This document shows, piece after piece, positions 26,801 through 34,242 of a stretch of 64,000 nt of DNA. The translations under genes and the position numbers were made by a program. The DNA comes from an uncultured Kiritimatiellota bacterium. GTDB taxonomy: Bacteria; Verrucomicrobiota; Kiritimatiellia; RFP12; UBA1067. The stretch's first letter is position 1, and each line of letters starts with the position of its first letter. Under the pieces are notes generated by a model, which saw nothing but the letters and a program-made list of their open reading frames with translations, was not told where the DNA came from and ran no database searches. The stretch is taken from the NCBI GenBank assembly GCA_934643865.1, contig CAKUCX010000009.1, forward strand, positions 7,414 to 71,413, in the 5' to 3' direction.

Positions 26801-28200
26801 GTGCCGCTGTCGCCGAGGTACACGGAACCCCAAGACGAGTTCGTACCGTTTGCGACGTTCAACTGCCACTTCGTCTGCCGAAGATAGAGGTAAGCCGTGA
26901 TGTTGGAGGTGATTGCGCTCCCGGTGGTGAACGACGTCGTGTAGTTGGAGCCGCTGATGCTCCAGTAGTTCACGACTGCCGCGAGCGTGCTGGACGTCGC
27001 GGACGTGAAGCCGAGCGTGTACGTCGTGTTCGGCTTCAGGACTACCGACGAGGACGATCCGTTGATCGTCGGCGTTCCCCAAGAGGTCTGCCCGGACGTG
27101 GCGATCTGCGGCGTGATGAGGAACTGCGTACCGCTGATCGTGAACGTCGTCGCGGCGGAACACGTCTTCGTGCCGCTGACAGACGTCGTGCCGTTCCCGT
27201 TGATGCTTCCGTAGCCGCCTTCAGAGGACGTGACCGCGTTCGTATGGAACACGTAGCCGTCTGCGGCGGTCGCGGAAATGGAGATCGTCTGGCCGGATTC
27301 GACGTAGAGTGTGCCGCTCCCGGAGAGCGAGAGAGGCGAAATCGTCGTCGTGACGTAGTTGCCTGTCGAGTGCTTGCGGCTGTAAGAGACGGTGGACGAC
27401 TTCGCGCTCGCCGCCTTATCCACCTTGATCGCGTATTTCGAGCCGTAGTTGACGACAAACGGCGTGGTGTTGTCGTGGACGGTGAGCGTGTAGGTCGCGG
27501 TCGATTTCGCGAACGTTATGCTTGAATCGGCCACGTTCGCGCCGTTCGCCGTAATCCCGTCGAAAAAATACGCGGCGTGCCAGTTCTTCTGGCTTGTAGT
27601 GGTCGTTCCGACGACGGCGGTTGCAACGACCTTGAAGCGAGCGGATGTCGCGGTTGTCTCGATTGTCGCGCTGTACTGCCTCGTGCCTGACGCCGTTGCG
27701 CTGGACGTCGAGCCTGCGAGAAGTTCGTCCGTGTCGGCGTTGTAGATGGCGATGTTGCCGACTTGCTTCCCGCCGACTGGCGTTGTGGACGCCGACAGCG
27801 TGAGCGCGTAGTACGTCTCGTCGTATGTGACGATCTGCCCACGTGCGACGGAACCGCCTGACATGTCGTACCAGTTGCCGACAACAAGTTCTATGTTCGA
27901 CGGATTCGTGCTGTTGGCGTACCGCTGGGCGTTGGACTGCATCATTTCCTCCGGCCCCTTCAACTGGCCGGAAGTCGTGATCGTGATTCCGTTTACCGTA
28001 ATCGACGCCGTGAAGTTTACGTAGCCCCTGTAATGGTACAGTCCGTAGCCTATCGATATGTTCCCCACCCAGCGCTTCGTCACGGTGTAGTTCGTGAAGT
28101 GCGCGGGTTGCGTGAGGCCGAGACGGTGGATCGTCCCGTTCCCCGCCGGAGAGAACTCCTGTATGCCGATGCGCTTTCTTGTAAGAGCCGTAAGAGCCAT
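23845..28200 (-). CDS. Large repeat-built tail adhesin (1451 aa)
   Basis: The protein is almost entirely beta-strand and rich in Ser, Thr and Gly. Several divergent modules of about 75-90 residues resemble InlB B-repeat-like or bacterial Ig-like folds. Their shared marks are YLRQTKWQ or AWRKVTIQ at the start, then SSWG/AAWG plus a strand, then a Y-(A/V)-x-G-T strand ending in RF or KF. At least four copies lie in the middle third. The last 60 residues (RPEKYFAFRVTGYARI) form a separate end domain. It follows the tail-hub-like gene by three bases. It most likely binds the host surface; this is inferred from position and repeats. Confidence 0.65.
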   Translation of the reverse strand: MALTALTRKRIGIQEFSPAGNGTIHRLGLTQPAHFTNYTVTKRWVGNISIGYGLYHYRGYVNFTASITVNGITITTSGQLKGPEEMMQSNAQRYANSTNPSNIELVVGNWYDMSGGSVARGQIVTYDETYYALTLSASTTPVGGKQVGNIAIYNADTDELLAGSTSSATASGTRQYSATIETTATSARFKVVATAVVGTTTTSQKNWHAAYFFDGITANGANVADSSITFAKSTATYTLTVHDNTTPFVVNYGSKYAIKVDKAASAKSSTVSYSRKHSTGNYVTTTISPLSLSGSGTLYVESGQTISISATAADGYVFHTNAVTSSEGGYGSINGNGTTSVSGTKTCSAATTFTISGTQFLITPQIATSGQTSWGTPTINGSSSSVVLKPNTTYTLGFTSATSSTLAAVVNYWSISGSNYTTSFTTGSAITSNITAYLYLRQTKWQLNVANGTNSSWGSVYLGDSGTNTSGWYADGTSVKVRFVSAMSGTIAPSAYQINYNGTTTSCWNTATITTVNASLTATMYLRQTKWQMGLAYGTSGTSSWGEIAFKRHGDSAWTTGTSSKLYVGTGDQIDLKFTPDSSLASTIHPQIDHWTFLMQTSSPASGSDGSSSVTVTLGEVSANFTAYAYLASAWRKVTIQRSDSGAAAWGKFYLGTSGTTTTAYYAPGTTITMRFVRDTSYDLKERPQVNSIAVGTERTISGADGTYSYTYALPSNVKTDLTISCSAKQTAWPVAVSSGGNGTVTARRIAISSGAVVASVTTSGTAASTIYLRSGTAAEYLALSPSPAEHYQFSAWTKNNLANYGTGGANVQLASAANATVAASFVRNDFRITGTSDAPTVCDVYMQDTAQSSAYYLKTVTANPVVICKIKAAYADQYKVASFSVGSQDGIEPQYNAAANLYYVEVANRSDVTVTAHVVPTYFNLTVDVAPGNSADFGTVIVSVNDQELATGGYSGRLREGSHVSIVFYEKYGGRAVRIQPSSQIAQPVQTDSSIEFDMPSANCSVSLTLGAKEKYSLTVGVVNLAGGEAANIPGTVRVASRTYPNIVIGSTGEDGVAKTFQVYKGEEYALVVSPVSDYLSRRYAFTGWRDGSSAIPGATDTTLNVINDSASALVRYASYNARSNGTITIEYAKKDGETITAISADEAKYLLAIDNTEDKYDATHWLVGTDIEIGYTVNGSAYDEDGDAYKWTPVQVDVALVGDDYATPNATWDDGVLTQNGSFRMLGNMKVRLVLTQTHVPGYTAMRVGLRLSTTLMGEVSIFSTEMDAYTTNAEGAMALVQKEKKAVIMAAPRPGYAFAGWFTYAEGVWTAVDGAKAVYEIDYVTSPMTKYYAQFVASTVSNVKEWNGNASVAKTCEWQSKVYVGSQFFNLTCCRVYADAYPVTLKVFMSSSPDGIFGDNARTTEVTITNQNARRLPMLRPEKYFAFRVTGYARINHVGIASSMEALK

Positions 28201-28203
28201 TGC

Positions 28204-29625
28204 CTACACCCCCACGAAATAAATCTTGTCGTTTTCGACGTCGGTGAACGCGCACGACGCATGGTCGTCGTGAAGCGATATGATCGGGTTGCCGCCCACG
28301 TCGAAGTCTATGACGTAGGCTTCATGCGAGCCGTCCTTCAGGGTGAACCAGAGAAAGAGCGCGTTGTCATAACTCTTCATCATGCAGGAGGACGGGTTGA
28401 GGCGCGACCATGACGCCTTGTCCCAATAAGCGCGAGTGATCACGGTGGACGTGAGCGAATCCTCGGCAAGCATACACACGCCGTCCTGCGAGGCGTAGTA
28501 CACGCGGCCCTCGAACGTGCAGATGGAGCGAGCCGACACGCAGGCCTGCTCGCTGACGATCTGCGCGGCGGTCATGCCGTTCGGGTCGGAGCCGGATATC
28601 GCCCACGGATAGCCCTTCGTGAGGACGAACGCGGTGTTTCCGGCCACGGCGATGCCAACGGCGTAGTCGCGGATGGAGTACTTGTAGGCGTCCGGGAATG
28701 ACGTCGGGAGGTTCACGTCTGAAAAGCAAATCTGCCGGGGGTTCGAGCGCGGGAAGCCGACGTAGAAGTTTCCCGGCATGGTCGTCATCCAGACGAGATC
28801 GACGGGAATTGACGTGATGCTCGACGTCACCTCGCCCGTGTCCTCGTCCTTGACTATGATGTTCGGGTAGTCTGGGAAGTTGGTGGAGCCAGCGACCATC
28901 TTCTGTTCGATGACGAACTTGATGGAATCCGTATCTTCGCTCGATCCGGCGATTGTCTTGTACAGGCGGCGCGCAACGACGCCGGACGGTATTTCAGCCG
29001 CCGCGACGCCGCTCCACGTGACAGAATCTCCGTCGTTGTACTGGACTTCGACCATATTCCCCAGCGCGTCGGTAAGGACGGGCGACATGCCGCTTTCGTA
29101 GCCGTACTCATCCACCCACGTCTGAAAGAAGTAGGCGTAGCGGAGGTTCGATATGTCAAGGTCGGCGAACGGCACGGAATCTGTCACAGTCGTAGGAGGG
29201 GGAACCGTGATGAAGATGCGGTGGCGGTCGTAGGTCTTTCCGTCTTTGGACGAGACGAGCGCGCACGGCTGGTTTTCGCCGTTCGCGTCGCTCACCCCCG
29301 TGTCGCCCGTCACGAACAGGCGGAAGCGCTCGTCGGCGCGGATGTTCGACGGCGCCACGGTCACGAGGCCCGGCCACGCGATGACGTCGCGCAGTTTCTC
29401 GCCGCGCGACCAGATGGCAATCGTCTTTGCGTAGGCGACGTCCGTTAGGCCGCCCTCCAGCCGGATCGGGAAGTCCGTGACGTTCCGCGCCTGCTGGATC
29501 GGGCAGAGTTTCGTCGTGTGCAGACGGCAATTCTTCGCCAGCGTCGCCTGTGAATCGCCAAGCGACGTCGGGTCGAGACGGGGCTGTATGCCGCCGAAAG
29601 AATCTATCTTTATTGCCGTTGACAT
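28204..29625 (-). CDS. Tail hub/nozzle-like beta-propeller protein
   Basis: The 473-residue product starts at the ATG at 29625 with GAGG 8 bases upstream; a GTG at 29634 overlapping the previous stop codon is an alternative. N-terminal IDSFGGIQPRLDPTSL, then repeated blade-like segments (FVLTKGYPWAISGSDP, GRVYYASQDGVCML, ALFLWFTLKDGSHEAYVIDFD), resemble podovirus tail nozzle or DNA-stabilisation proteins of the T7 gp12 / P22 gp10 type. It would close the tail and hold the packaged DNA. Its place before the adhesin fits. The family call rests on pattern, not on a search. Confidence 0.6.
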   Translation of the reverse strand: MSTAIKIDSFGGIQPRLDPTSLGDSQATLAKNCRLHTTKLCPIQQARNVTDFPIRLEGGLTDVAYAKTIAIWSRGEKLRDVIAWPGLVTVAPSNIRADERFRLFVTGDTGVSDANGENQPCALVSSKDGKTYDRHRIFITVPPPTTVTDSVPFADLDISNLRYAYFFQTWVDEYGYESGMSPVLTDALGNMVEVQYNDGDSVTWSGVAAAEIPSGVVARRLYKTIAGSSEDTDSIKFVIEQKMVAGSTNFPDYPNIIVKDEDTGEVTSSITSIPVDLVWMTTMPGNFYVGFPRSNPRQICFSDVNLPTSFPDAYKYSIRDYAVGIAVAGNTAFVLTKGYPWAISGSDPNGMTAAQIVSEQACVSARSICTFEGRVYYASQDGVCMLAEDSLTSTVITRAYWDKASWSRLNPSSCMMKSYDNALFLWFTLKDGSHEAYVIDFDVGGNPIISLHDDHASCAFTDVENDKIYFVGV

Positions 29626-29630
29626 TCGGC

Positions 29631-29975
29631 TCACCTCATTTCCGCTTCAACGGTGACAGTCTCGTTGGTGTCGGCCTCGCTCATCGTGGGGGTGAACGTG
29701 GCCGACATGTGCTTTACCGTGTGCGACGTGTAGATGCCGCACAAGGACGTGGTGTTCGTGACGCTGTAATTGAACTTGATCCGGGCGTTGCGGTCGAACG
29801 AAAACCGCGCGCCGGACAGATAGTTCAGCATCTCAAACTGCATCACGCCGTCGGTTATCGGCATGTTCACGCCAACGAACGCATCCGTCCCCTCGACAAC
29901 CTTGCCGCCCTTGTATGCGGACTTGCAACCGACAAGAGCCGCGCAGAGCGCAACTGCAACAAGAATCTTATTCAT
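29631..29975 (-). CDS. Phage-encoded lipoprotein (114 aa)
   Basis: The ATG at 29975 opens a classical lipoprotein signal, MNKILVAVALCAALVGC, with the lipobox Cys at residue 17. The mature part is about 97 residues of beta-rich sequence with no family match. The leader is close to that of the next gene upstream (MKKILAMAALCTALTGC), which suggests a common source. It overlaps that gene by eight bases and sits in the exported-protein block of the late operon. Confidence 0.75.
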   Translation of the reverse strand: MNKILVAVALCAALVGCKSAYKGGKVVEGTDAFVGVNMPITDGVMQFEMLNYLSGARFSFDRNARIKFNYSVTNTTSLCGIYTSHTVKHMSATFTPTMSEADTNETVTVEAEMR

Positions 29976-30306
29976 GGCAACGGTTCTCCTCTTCTTTCCT
30001 TCGGTAAGCGGACATGGGCCAGTCGAACGGCAGGAACGCCGTGTCGGCAACAGCCTCGCAAGCCGCGTCGCACAAGACAAGACAGCCGAGCGGGATGGTG
30101 AAAATGTTCTCCAGCATGAATCCGCCGACGCCGGGACAGTCGCTCATCGCCTGCGGGAACGCGACGAGAACCGCACCTCCGACCATCATGCGGGAAGACT
30201 GGTACACGGAGGTGATCTCCGTGTCCGTGAACGGGTTGCGCGTCCAGAGGTTCATGCACCCCGTAAGCGCCGTGCAGAGCGCGGCCATTGCGAGTATCTT
30301 TTTCAT
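29968..30306 (-). CDS. YceK/YidQ-like lipoprotein (112 aa)
   Basis: A lipoprotein signal with lipobox LTGC (Cys 17) starts the protein. The mature part fits the YceK/YidQ (DUF1375) pattern, ending in EAVADTAFLPFDWPMSAY, where that family has a conserved (A/V)-D-T-x-x-L-P segment. The function of that family is unknown. It lies two bases from the papain-type peptidase gene and overlaps the following lipoprotein gene. Finding this family in a phage late operon is unusual. Confidence 0.65.
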   Translation of the reverse strand: MKKILAMAALCTALTGCMNLWTRNPFTDTEITSVYQSSRMMVGGAVLVAFPQAMSDCPGVGGFMLENIFTIPLGCLVLCDAACEAVADTAFLPFDWPMSAYRRKEEENRCHE

Positions 30307-30307
30307 G

Positions 30308-31015
30308 TCACTTGAATCCGTTCAGACAGTTGGTGAGTACGGTGCCGTACATGAACTGTTCGCGGAACGCCTTCCACTCGATGAAGCCGAATCCGCCAAC
30401 ACCCCACTTCTTGCCCCAGGAGTTCTCGATCCAGACACCGCCGGGGTTGTAGCCGCAGACGAGAACGGCGTGTCCGCCGTAGGACTGCGCCTTCTCGCCA
30501 CGGACGTTCGTGCGTCCGTCCTTCGCGAGTTCGTACCACTCGGACGTGATGTTGAACCCGCCAAGAAAACACCCGAAGCGGTGGATCGCCGCCTTGACGT
30601 CCTGAATGTCGGTGCCAAGCCAACTGCTTCCCACCATGCGCAACTTGCACGTCTTCCTGTCGAACACGCCCTTGTCGAGAAGCGCGGCGAGAACGCAGTC
30701 GAGCGTCGTGCCGTCGCCGTCGGGATCGCCGTCGTGCGCCTTGGCGTACTTGTAAATCCAGTCCGGCTCTATCTGCTTGATGCGACCGTCGCGGCGCCAG
30801 AGGACGTTCTCGGCGAACGCGGCGGCGGTATATGCCGCGCACCACGGCTTTGCGCCCTGATCCTCGACCTCCGTGCAGTACGAGCGGTTGTCAACGTACT
30901 CCGGCACGTCGAGTTTTCCCAGTTTCAGCGCAGGCAGTTTCGCCGGACGCTCCGGCATCTTGCACCACCCCATGACGGGATGCGCCTTCTTGAAACTCGC
31001 TATCGTGTTTTTCAT
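30308..31015 (-). CDS. Papain-type (C1) cysteine peptidase
   Basis: The ATG at 31015 has AGGAG upstream. The 235 residues carry the papain active-site set in order: Gln53 in EDQGAKPWCAAY with nucleophile Cys59, His182 in YGGHAVLVCGYN, and Asn198 in WIENSWGKKWGVGGFGF. The G-W-G-x-x-G-(F/Y)-(F/G) end is also typical. No signal peptide and no pro-region are visible, so it would act in the cytoplasm, be carried in the virion, or be released through a holin. No conventional endolysin was found in the window, so a lysis role is possible; a virion maturation or anti-host role is equally open. Confidence 0.8.
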   Translation of the reverse strand: MKNTIASFKKAHPVMGWCKMPERPAKLPALKLGKLDVPEYVDNRSYCTEVEDQGAKPWCAAYTAAAFAENVLWRRDGRIKQIEPDWIYKYAKAHDGDPDGDGTTLDCVLAALLDKGVFDRKTCKLRMVGSSWLGTDIQDVKAAIHRFGCFLGGFNITSEWYELAKDGRTNVRGEKAQSYGGHAVLVCGYNPGGVWIENSWGKKWGVGGFGFIEWKAFREQFMYGTVLTNCLNGFK

Positions 31016-31075
31016 TTCCGTGTTCTCCTGAAGCGGCGGCGCGGCGCTAACCAAACCGCGCCGTCGCAAATCCGC

Positions 31076-31471
31076 TTAGATGTGGCAGTCGTCGCAATCG
31101 GCGTCGATGCAGTCGATGCACGTATCGTCGTCGGGCGACTTCCACGCTTCGACGGCGATTGCGAAGTCGTCGCGAACCTTCTCCAGTTCCTTCGCCGTGA
31201 TGGTGAGGTCTTTGAGCGCGTCGATGACCGTGCCGACGGCGATGATCGTCTTCTTGTAGGAGGTCTGCCACTTGGTCGGGCAGAGCCATTCGAGGGAGAC
31301 GAGAACCGACAGCACATGCTCCGCCGTGTTGAGGACGGCCTGCAACTTTATCTTGCTGGAGCCGTCGATCTTCGAGAGTGCCGTGTTGAGAAGGTCGAGA
31401 AGGTAGTCCGCGACGGAACCCATTCCGCCCGTGAGATACTTCCAGACGATCTTCAGTTTGCTTACGTTCAT
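31076..31471 (-). CDS. Small late protein with Cys-rich tail (131 aa)
   Basis: AAAGGAG lies 6 bases before the ATG at 31471. The N-terminus (KLKIVWKYLTGGMGSVADYLLDLL) is amphipathic. The rest is helical, and the protein ends in an acidic Cys cluster, DDDTCIDCIDADCDDCHI, with four Cys that could bind a metal. I do not recognise a characterised family. Its place between a one-span membrane protein and the peptidase suggests a lysis or envelope function. Confidence 0.65.
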   Translation of the reverse strand: MNVSKLKIVWKYLTGGMGSVADYLLDLLNTALSKIDGSSKIKLQAVLNTAEHVLSVLVSLEWLCPTKWQTSYKKTIIAVGTVIDALKDLTITAKELEKVRDDFAIAVEAWKSPDDDTCIDCIDADCDDCHI

Positions 31472-31500
31472 GGTTTGCTCCTTTGTTTTTTTGTTGTTGA

Positions 31501-31854
31501 CTAAAGATTGACCTTCACGCCGCAGATCGCGCCGACGATGATGATGATCCAGCCGCCGTACTTCAGCAGAAGCATCGCCACTTCGCGCCAGCCGCCGTCG
31601 GCGGGGACGGGCGATTCGGCCTTCTTCTTCGCCGGGCATTCCGCGCATTTGCGCTGGTGTTGCTCGTCGAAGAAACGCATGAGGTCGCTTGGCTTCCATA
31701 GGTTTGACTTCATTTCAGAAACGGTGCTTCCCAGTTTCTGCAAGCCAGACAGGAGCGCGGCTGTGGCGCGGTCGCGCACTTCATTCGTCGCGTTCCCCGT
31801 GAGAAGGATCGTGATCGTGTTCTCCGTCTGGTTGTCTGCAATGGGGTCATTCAT
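31501..31854 (-). CDS. Tail-anchored small membrane protein (117 aa)
   Basis: A soluble N-terminal part of about 90 residues contains a CAEC pair followed by Lys/Glu residues. A single hydrophobic span lies near residues 92-113 (VAMLLLKYGGWIIIIVGAICG) at the very C-terminus. The gene overlaps the previous one by eight bases. One C-terminal membrane segment in a phage late block is compatible with a holin or spanin-type role. No family was recognised. Confidence 0.65.
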   Translation of the reverse strand: MNDPIADNQTENTITILLTGNATNEVRDRATAALLSGLQKLGSTVSEMKSNLWKPSDLMRFFDEQHQRKCAECPAKKKAESPVPADGGWREVAMLLLKYGGWIIIIVGAICGVKVNL

Positions 31855-32305
31855 CGTCCGTCACCTCCAGAAGCCCTATGAGCAAGTCGTAGAGAGCGGT
31901 TTCCTCCTCGCTCGTCGCCTTTTTTCTGGCCTGCTCGATTGTCTTGACGATCTTCGATATATTCTTCTCGGCGCGTTTCACGGCCTTGCGGACGTCTTTC
32001 GTCACCTTGGCGTCGGCCTCGTTGGCCTCGGCGGCGGCGCGCCACTCATCGACCTTCAGCCGCATGGCCTCCAGACGATCCTCGAAGGTGTTTGTCTGCC
32101 GGGCGCTGATGACCCTGCGCTGGACGTTCGTGTTCGCCCAGACGTAGTTGCCGCGCTTCCACGTCTCGATGACAAGGTTGCCCTCGGCAACGCGCGAAAT
32201 GCAACGCGCCCGTCCGGCGATTGTCGCCAACTGGTCGTACTTCGTGGGAGCGGCCAGAGCGACTGCGGCGGCCAGCGCCGCGACGGCAAAGACAAATGCC
32301 TTCAT
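31847..32305 (-). CDS. Exported coiled-coil protein (152 aa)
   Basis: The start at 32305 overlaps the preceding stop codon as ATGA and opens a signal peptide, MKAFVFAVAALAAAVALAAP. After a short beta-rich part, residues 75-152 are strongly charged and helical (RLEAMRLKVDEWRAAAEANE, KAVKRAEKNISKIVKTIEQ), a likely coiled coil. A periplasmic coiled coil beside a lipoprotein that is also coiled coil (next gene upstream) recalls a two-component spanin, but this is only a suggestion. Confidence 0.65.
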   Translation of the reverse strand: MKAFVFAVAALAAAVALAAPTKYDQLATIAGRARCISRVAEGNLVIETWKRGNYVWANTNVQRRVISARQTNTFEDRLEAMRLKVDEWRAAAEANEADAKVTKDVRKAVKRAEKNISKIVKTIEQARKKATSEEETALYDLLIGLLEVTDDE

Positions 32306-32739
32306 TGCGAAACCCTCCTGTTGAAGCGACGGCGCTTCGGCGTCTCGATCTTCATGTCCTTCGGCGCCTTGTGGCGGATGATCTCGCCGTCGCAACGGCG
32401 ATAGCACCGCGTGGCCGTGTTGGTGTCGTAGCCGACGAACACGAGCGCGCCGTACTTCTTCTGCGCCTCTGCATACCACTTGTTGTGTTCGTTCACGGCG
32501 GCGGTATGCTTGGTGCGCTCCTCCCGGATGCGCGCGTTTTCGCGCTGGAACTCCAGCGATTCGAGGTCGGTTGTCCTCTGCCTGTTCACGAGTTCGCGCA
32601 CCTGCTCCTCAAGAGCGGTGATGCGGGCGTCAACGAACCGGCTTTCCTTGGCGGCGGCGAGCGACTGGCTTCTGCTCTCGTCGCATCCGGCGGCGAGAGC
32701 GGCAATGGCCGCGACCGCTATTTGCATGAGCGTTTTCAT
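32302..32739 (-). CDS. Coiled-coil lipoprotein (145 aa)
   Basis: The ATG at 32739 overlaps the previous stop codon as ATGA. The leader MKTLMQIAVAAIAALAAGC has a lipobox with Cys at residue 19. Residues 28-90 form a charged helical segment (ITALEEQVRELVNRQRTTD), probably coiled coil, followed by a small globular tail (YGALVFVGYDTNTATRCYRR). It would be anchored to a membrane on the periplasmic side. A spanin-like or surface-exclusion role can be considered. Confidence 0.7.
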   Translation of the reverse strand: MKTLMQIAVAAIAALAAGCDESRSQSLAAAKESRFVDARITALEEQVRELVNRQRTTDLESLEFQRENARIREERTKHTAAVNEHNKWYAEAQKKYGALVFVGYDTNTATRCYRRCDGEIIRHKAPKDMKIETPKRRRFNRRVSQ

Positions 32740-33542
32740 GGTACGTCCTCCTCGATGTCTTCTTCCCCTTTGTTCACTCCGTTGTCGAAGTAGATTCTCT
32801 TGGTTCCGTTCGTCACGTAGCCCGTGAACGTGAGCCGCCCGTTGACTGTCACGACGGCGTTGCCGAAGTCGAATCCGCCGTTCGGCGAGCCGATCTTGGC
32901 GTGGGGATTCGGCACAAGCGTCACGCCGCGCGCGAACTCCGGGCGGACGAACTTCACGCGCTTGCAGTTGGGGTAGCCGTTTGTCGTGATGCTGTCGTTC
33001 TTCCAGTCTATCCATTCGCCCTCGACGAAAGTAGTCTGCGTCTCGCCGTAGTAGCGGCGCTGGATGTGTGGCATTGCGGAAAGCGCGTAGGACGAGTAGT
33101 ACCACGCAACGTCGTTCGTGCCGTCGCTCGACTGCGCCGCCGCATGAAACCAGATGTTCGTGCGCCCGACGCCCGGATTCATCGTCAGGCCGAGGATGAT
33201 GCCGTGTTCAGGAATCTGGTTTGTGACGCTCCAGAGGCGCTGGAGGCCGTTTGTCATGCCGGAGTACGCCGCCGCCGTGATGTTCGTGAGGCTCTCGGCC
33301 GTGATCTCCATGTTCTTGCCACGCGCATGGGATATGAGCGTCCCGGACGGATCGACAAGTTCGCCGAAATCGGAAAGCAGGACGTACTGGCGACGCCATT
33401 GCTTCAGCGTTTGCACGTTGGAGTTGATGTTCGTCACGGTGATGTCGGCTGCGCGGACGCCTTCGGCTCCGCACAAGAGCGTCGAAAACTCCGCCGCAAC
33501 CAACAGGATGCGAATCGCGTTAGTTGTCTTCGTTCTCGGCAT
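32736..33542 (-). CDS. Exported beta-rich protein (268 aa)
   Basis: AAGGAG lies 6 bases before the ATG at 33542, which is preferred over a TTG six bases earlier. A signal peptide covers about the first 30 residues and ends near GVRAADITV. The mature part is rich in Thr, Asn and aromatic residues (GIILGLTMNPGVGRTN, FDFGNAVVTVNGRLTFTG) and looks like a secreted beta protein or a tail-fibre-like domain. It is very acidic at the C-terminus. The gene overlaps the next upstream gene by 23 bases. No family was recognised. Confidence 0.65.
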   Translation of the reverse strand: MPRTKTTNAIRILLVAAEFSTLLCGAEGVRAADITVTNINSNVQTLKQWRRQYVLLSDFGELVDPSGTLISHARGKNMEITAESLTNITAAAYSGMTNGLQRLWSVTNQIPEHGIILGLTMNPGVGRTNIWFHAAAQSSDGTNDVAWYYSSYALSAMPHIQRRYYGETQTTFVEGEWIDWKNDSITTNGYPNCKRVKFVRPEFARGVTLVPNPHAKIGSPNGGFDFGNAVVTVNGRLTFTGYVTNGTKRIYFDNGVNKGEEDIEEDVP

Positions 33543-34227
33543 TATCAACTCCTTGCGTGTTGACCTTCCATTCGGTGTCGCGGTCGATGAAGAAGCCGTT
33601 CACGGTGATGTTCGTCGCGCCGTCAATCGCCGCAAGTTCCACCCACATTGCGTCTCTCGTCTTGTACCGGTAGAGGATGTGGATCGTCTGGTTCGTGTTG
33701 CCGCCTGACGCCTCCCAGCGGAGTTTCACGTCGCCGGACGACGCCGTGACCTCATAAAGCGTGATGCCCACTACGTCAACCACGTTCGTATCGGGAACGT
33801 CCACGCGGATGCGGTAGTTGTACTCCTGCGCGTTTGCGAATGAAGCCTCGAAACTCGTGTTGGACGTGACGCCGAGTTCCTGCCACGCATCGGGGCTGTT
33901 CGTCGGCGCGTATTCAATGATGAACGACGTGTCGCCCGGCATTTCGCCGGGGTACGACCACGCGAACGAAACGCCGTTTTCGGTCACGGTGTCTTCGACC
34001 TTCTCCAAGGGCGCAACGAACTTCACGGAGCCGTAGAGCCACATGCCAAACGCGAATGTGCCGATGGCGATGACTGCGCCGATGCCTTTTTCGCGTTGCA
34101 ACTTCCTCATGGAATAGCAGACGTGCTTCCACATCCATGCGGCGAACAGCGCGCCGAGAAGCACGGCTACCGAGGCGACGCCGATGTAGGCCGTCCATGT
34201 GCGCATCTGATCGACAATCTCTGTCAT
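33520..34227 (-). CDS. Two-span membrane protein with fibronectin-like tail (235 aa)
   Basis: Two hydrophobic segments lie near residues 12-33 (TAYIGVASVAVLLGALFAAW) and 50-67 (GAVIAIGTFAFGMWLYGS), separated by a basic loop. The following 165 residues read like two beta-sandwich, fibronectin-III-like units (VSFAWSYPGEMPGDTSFIIE, VKLRWEASGGNTNQTIHIL). The protein would therefore sit in the membrane with a domain exposed outside the cytoplasm. It is part of the exported block in the late operon. A holin role is possible but the long tail is unusual for one. Confidence 0.6.
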   Translation of the reverse strand: MTEIVDQMRTWTAYIGVASVAVLLGALFAAWMWKHVCYSMRKLQREKGIGAVIAIGTFAFGMWLYGSVKFVAPLEKVEDTVTENGVSFAWSYPGEMPGDTSFIIEYAPTNSPDAWQELGVTSNTSFEASFANAQEYNYRIRVDVPDTNVVDVVGITLYEVTASSGDVKLRWEASGGNTNQTIHILYRYKTRDAMWVELAAIDGATNITVNGFFIDRDTEWKVNTQGVDNAENEDN

Positions 34228-34242
34228 TGTCCTTCCCTCCCG

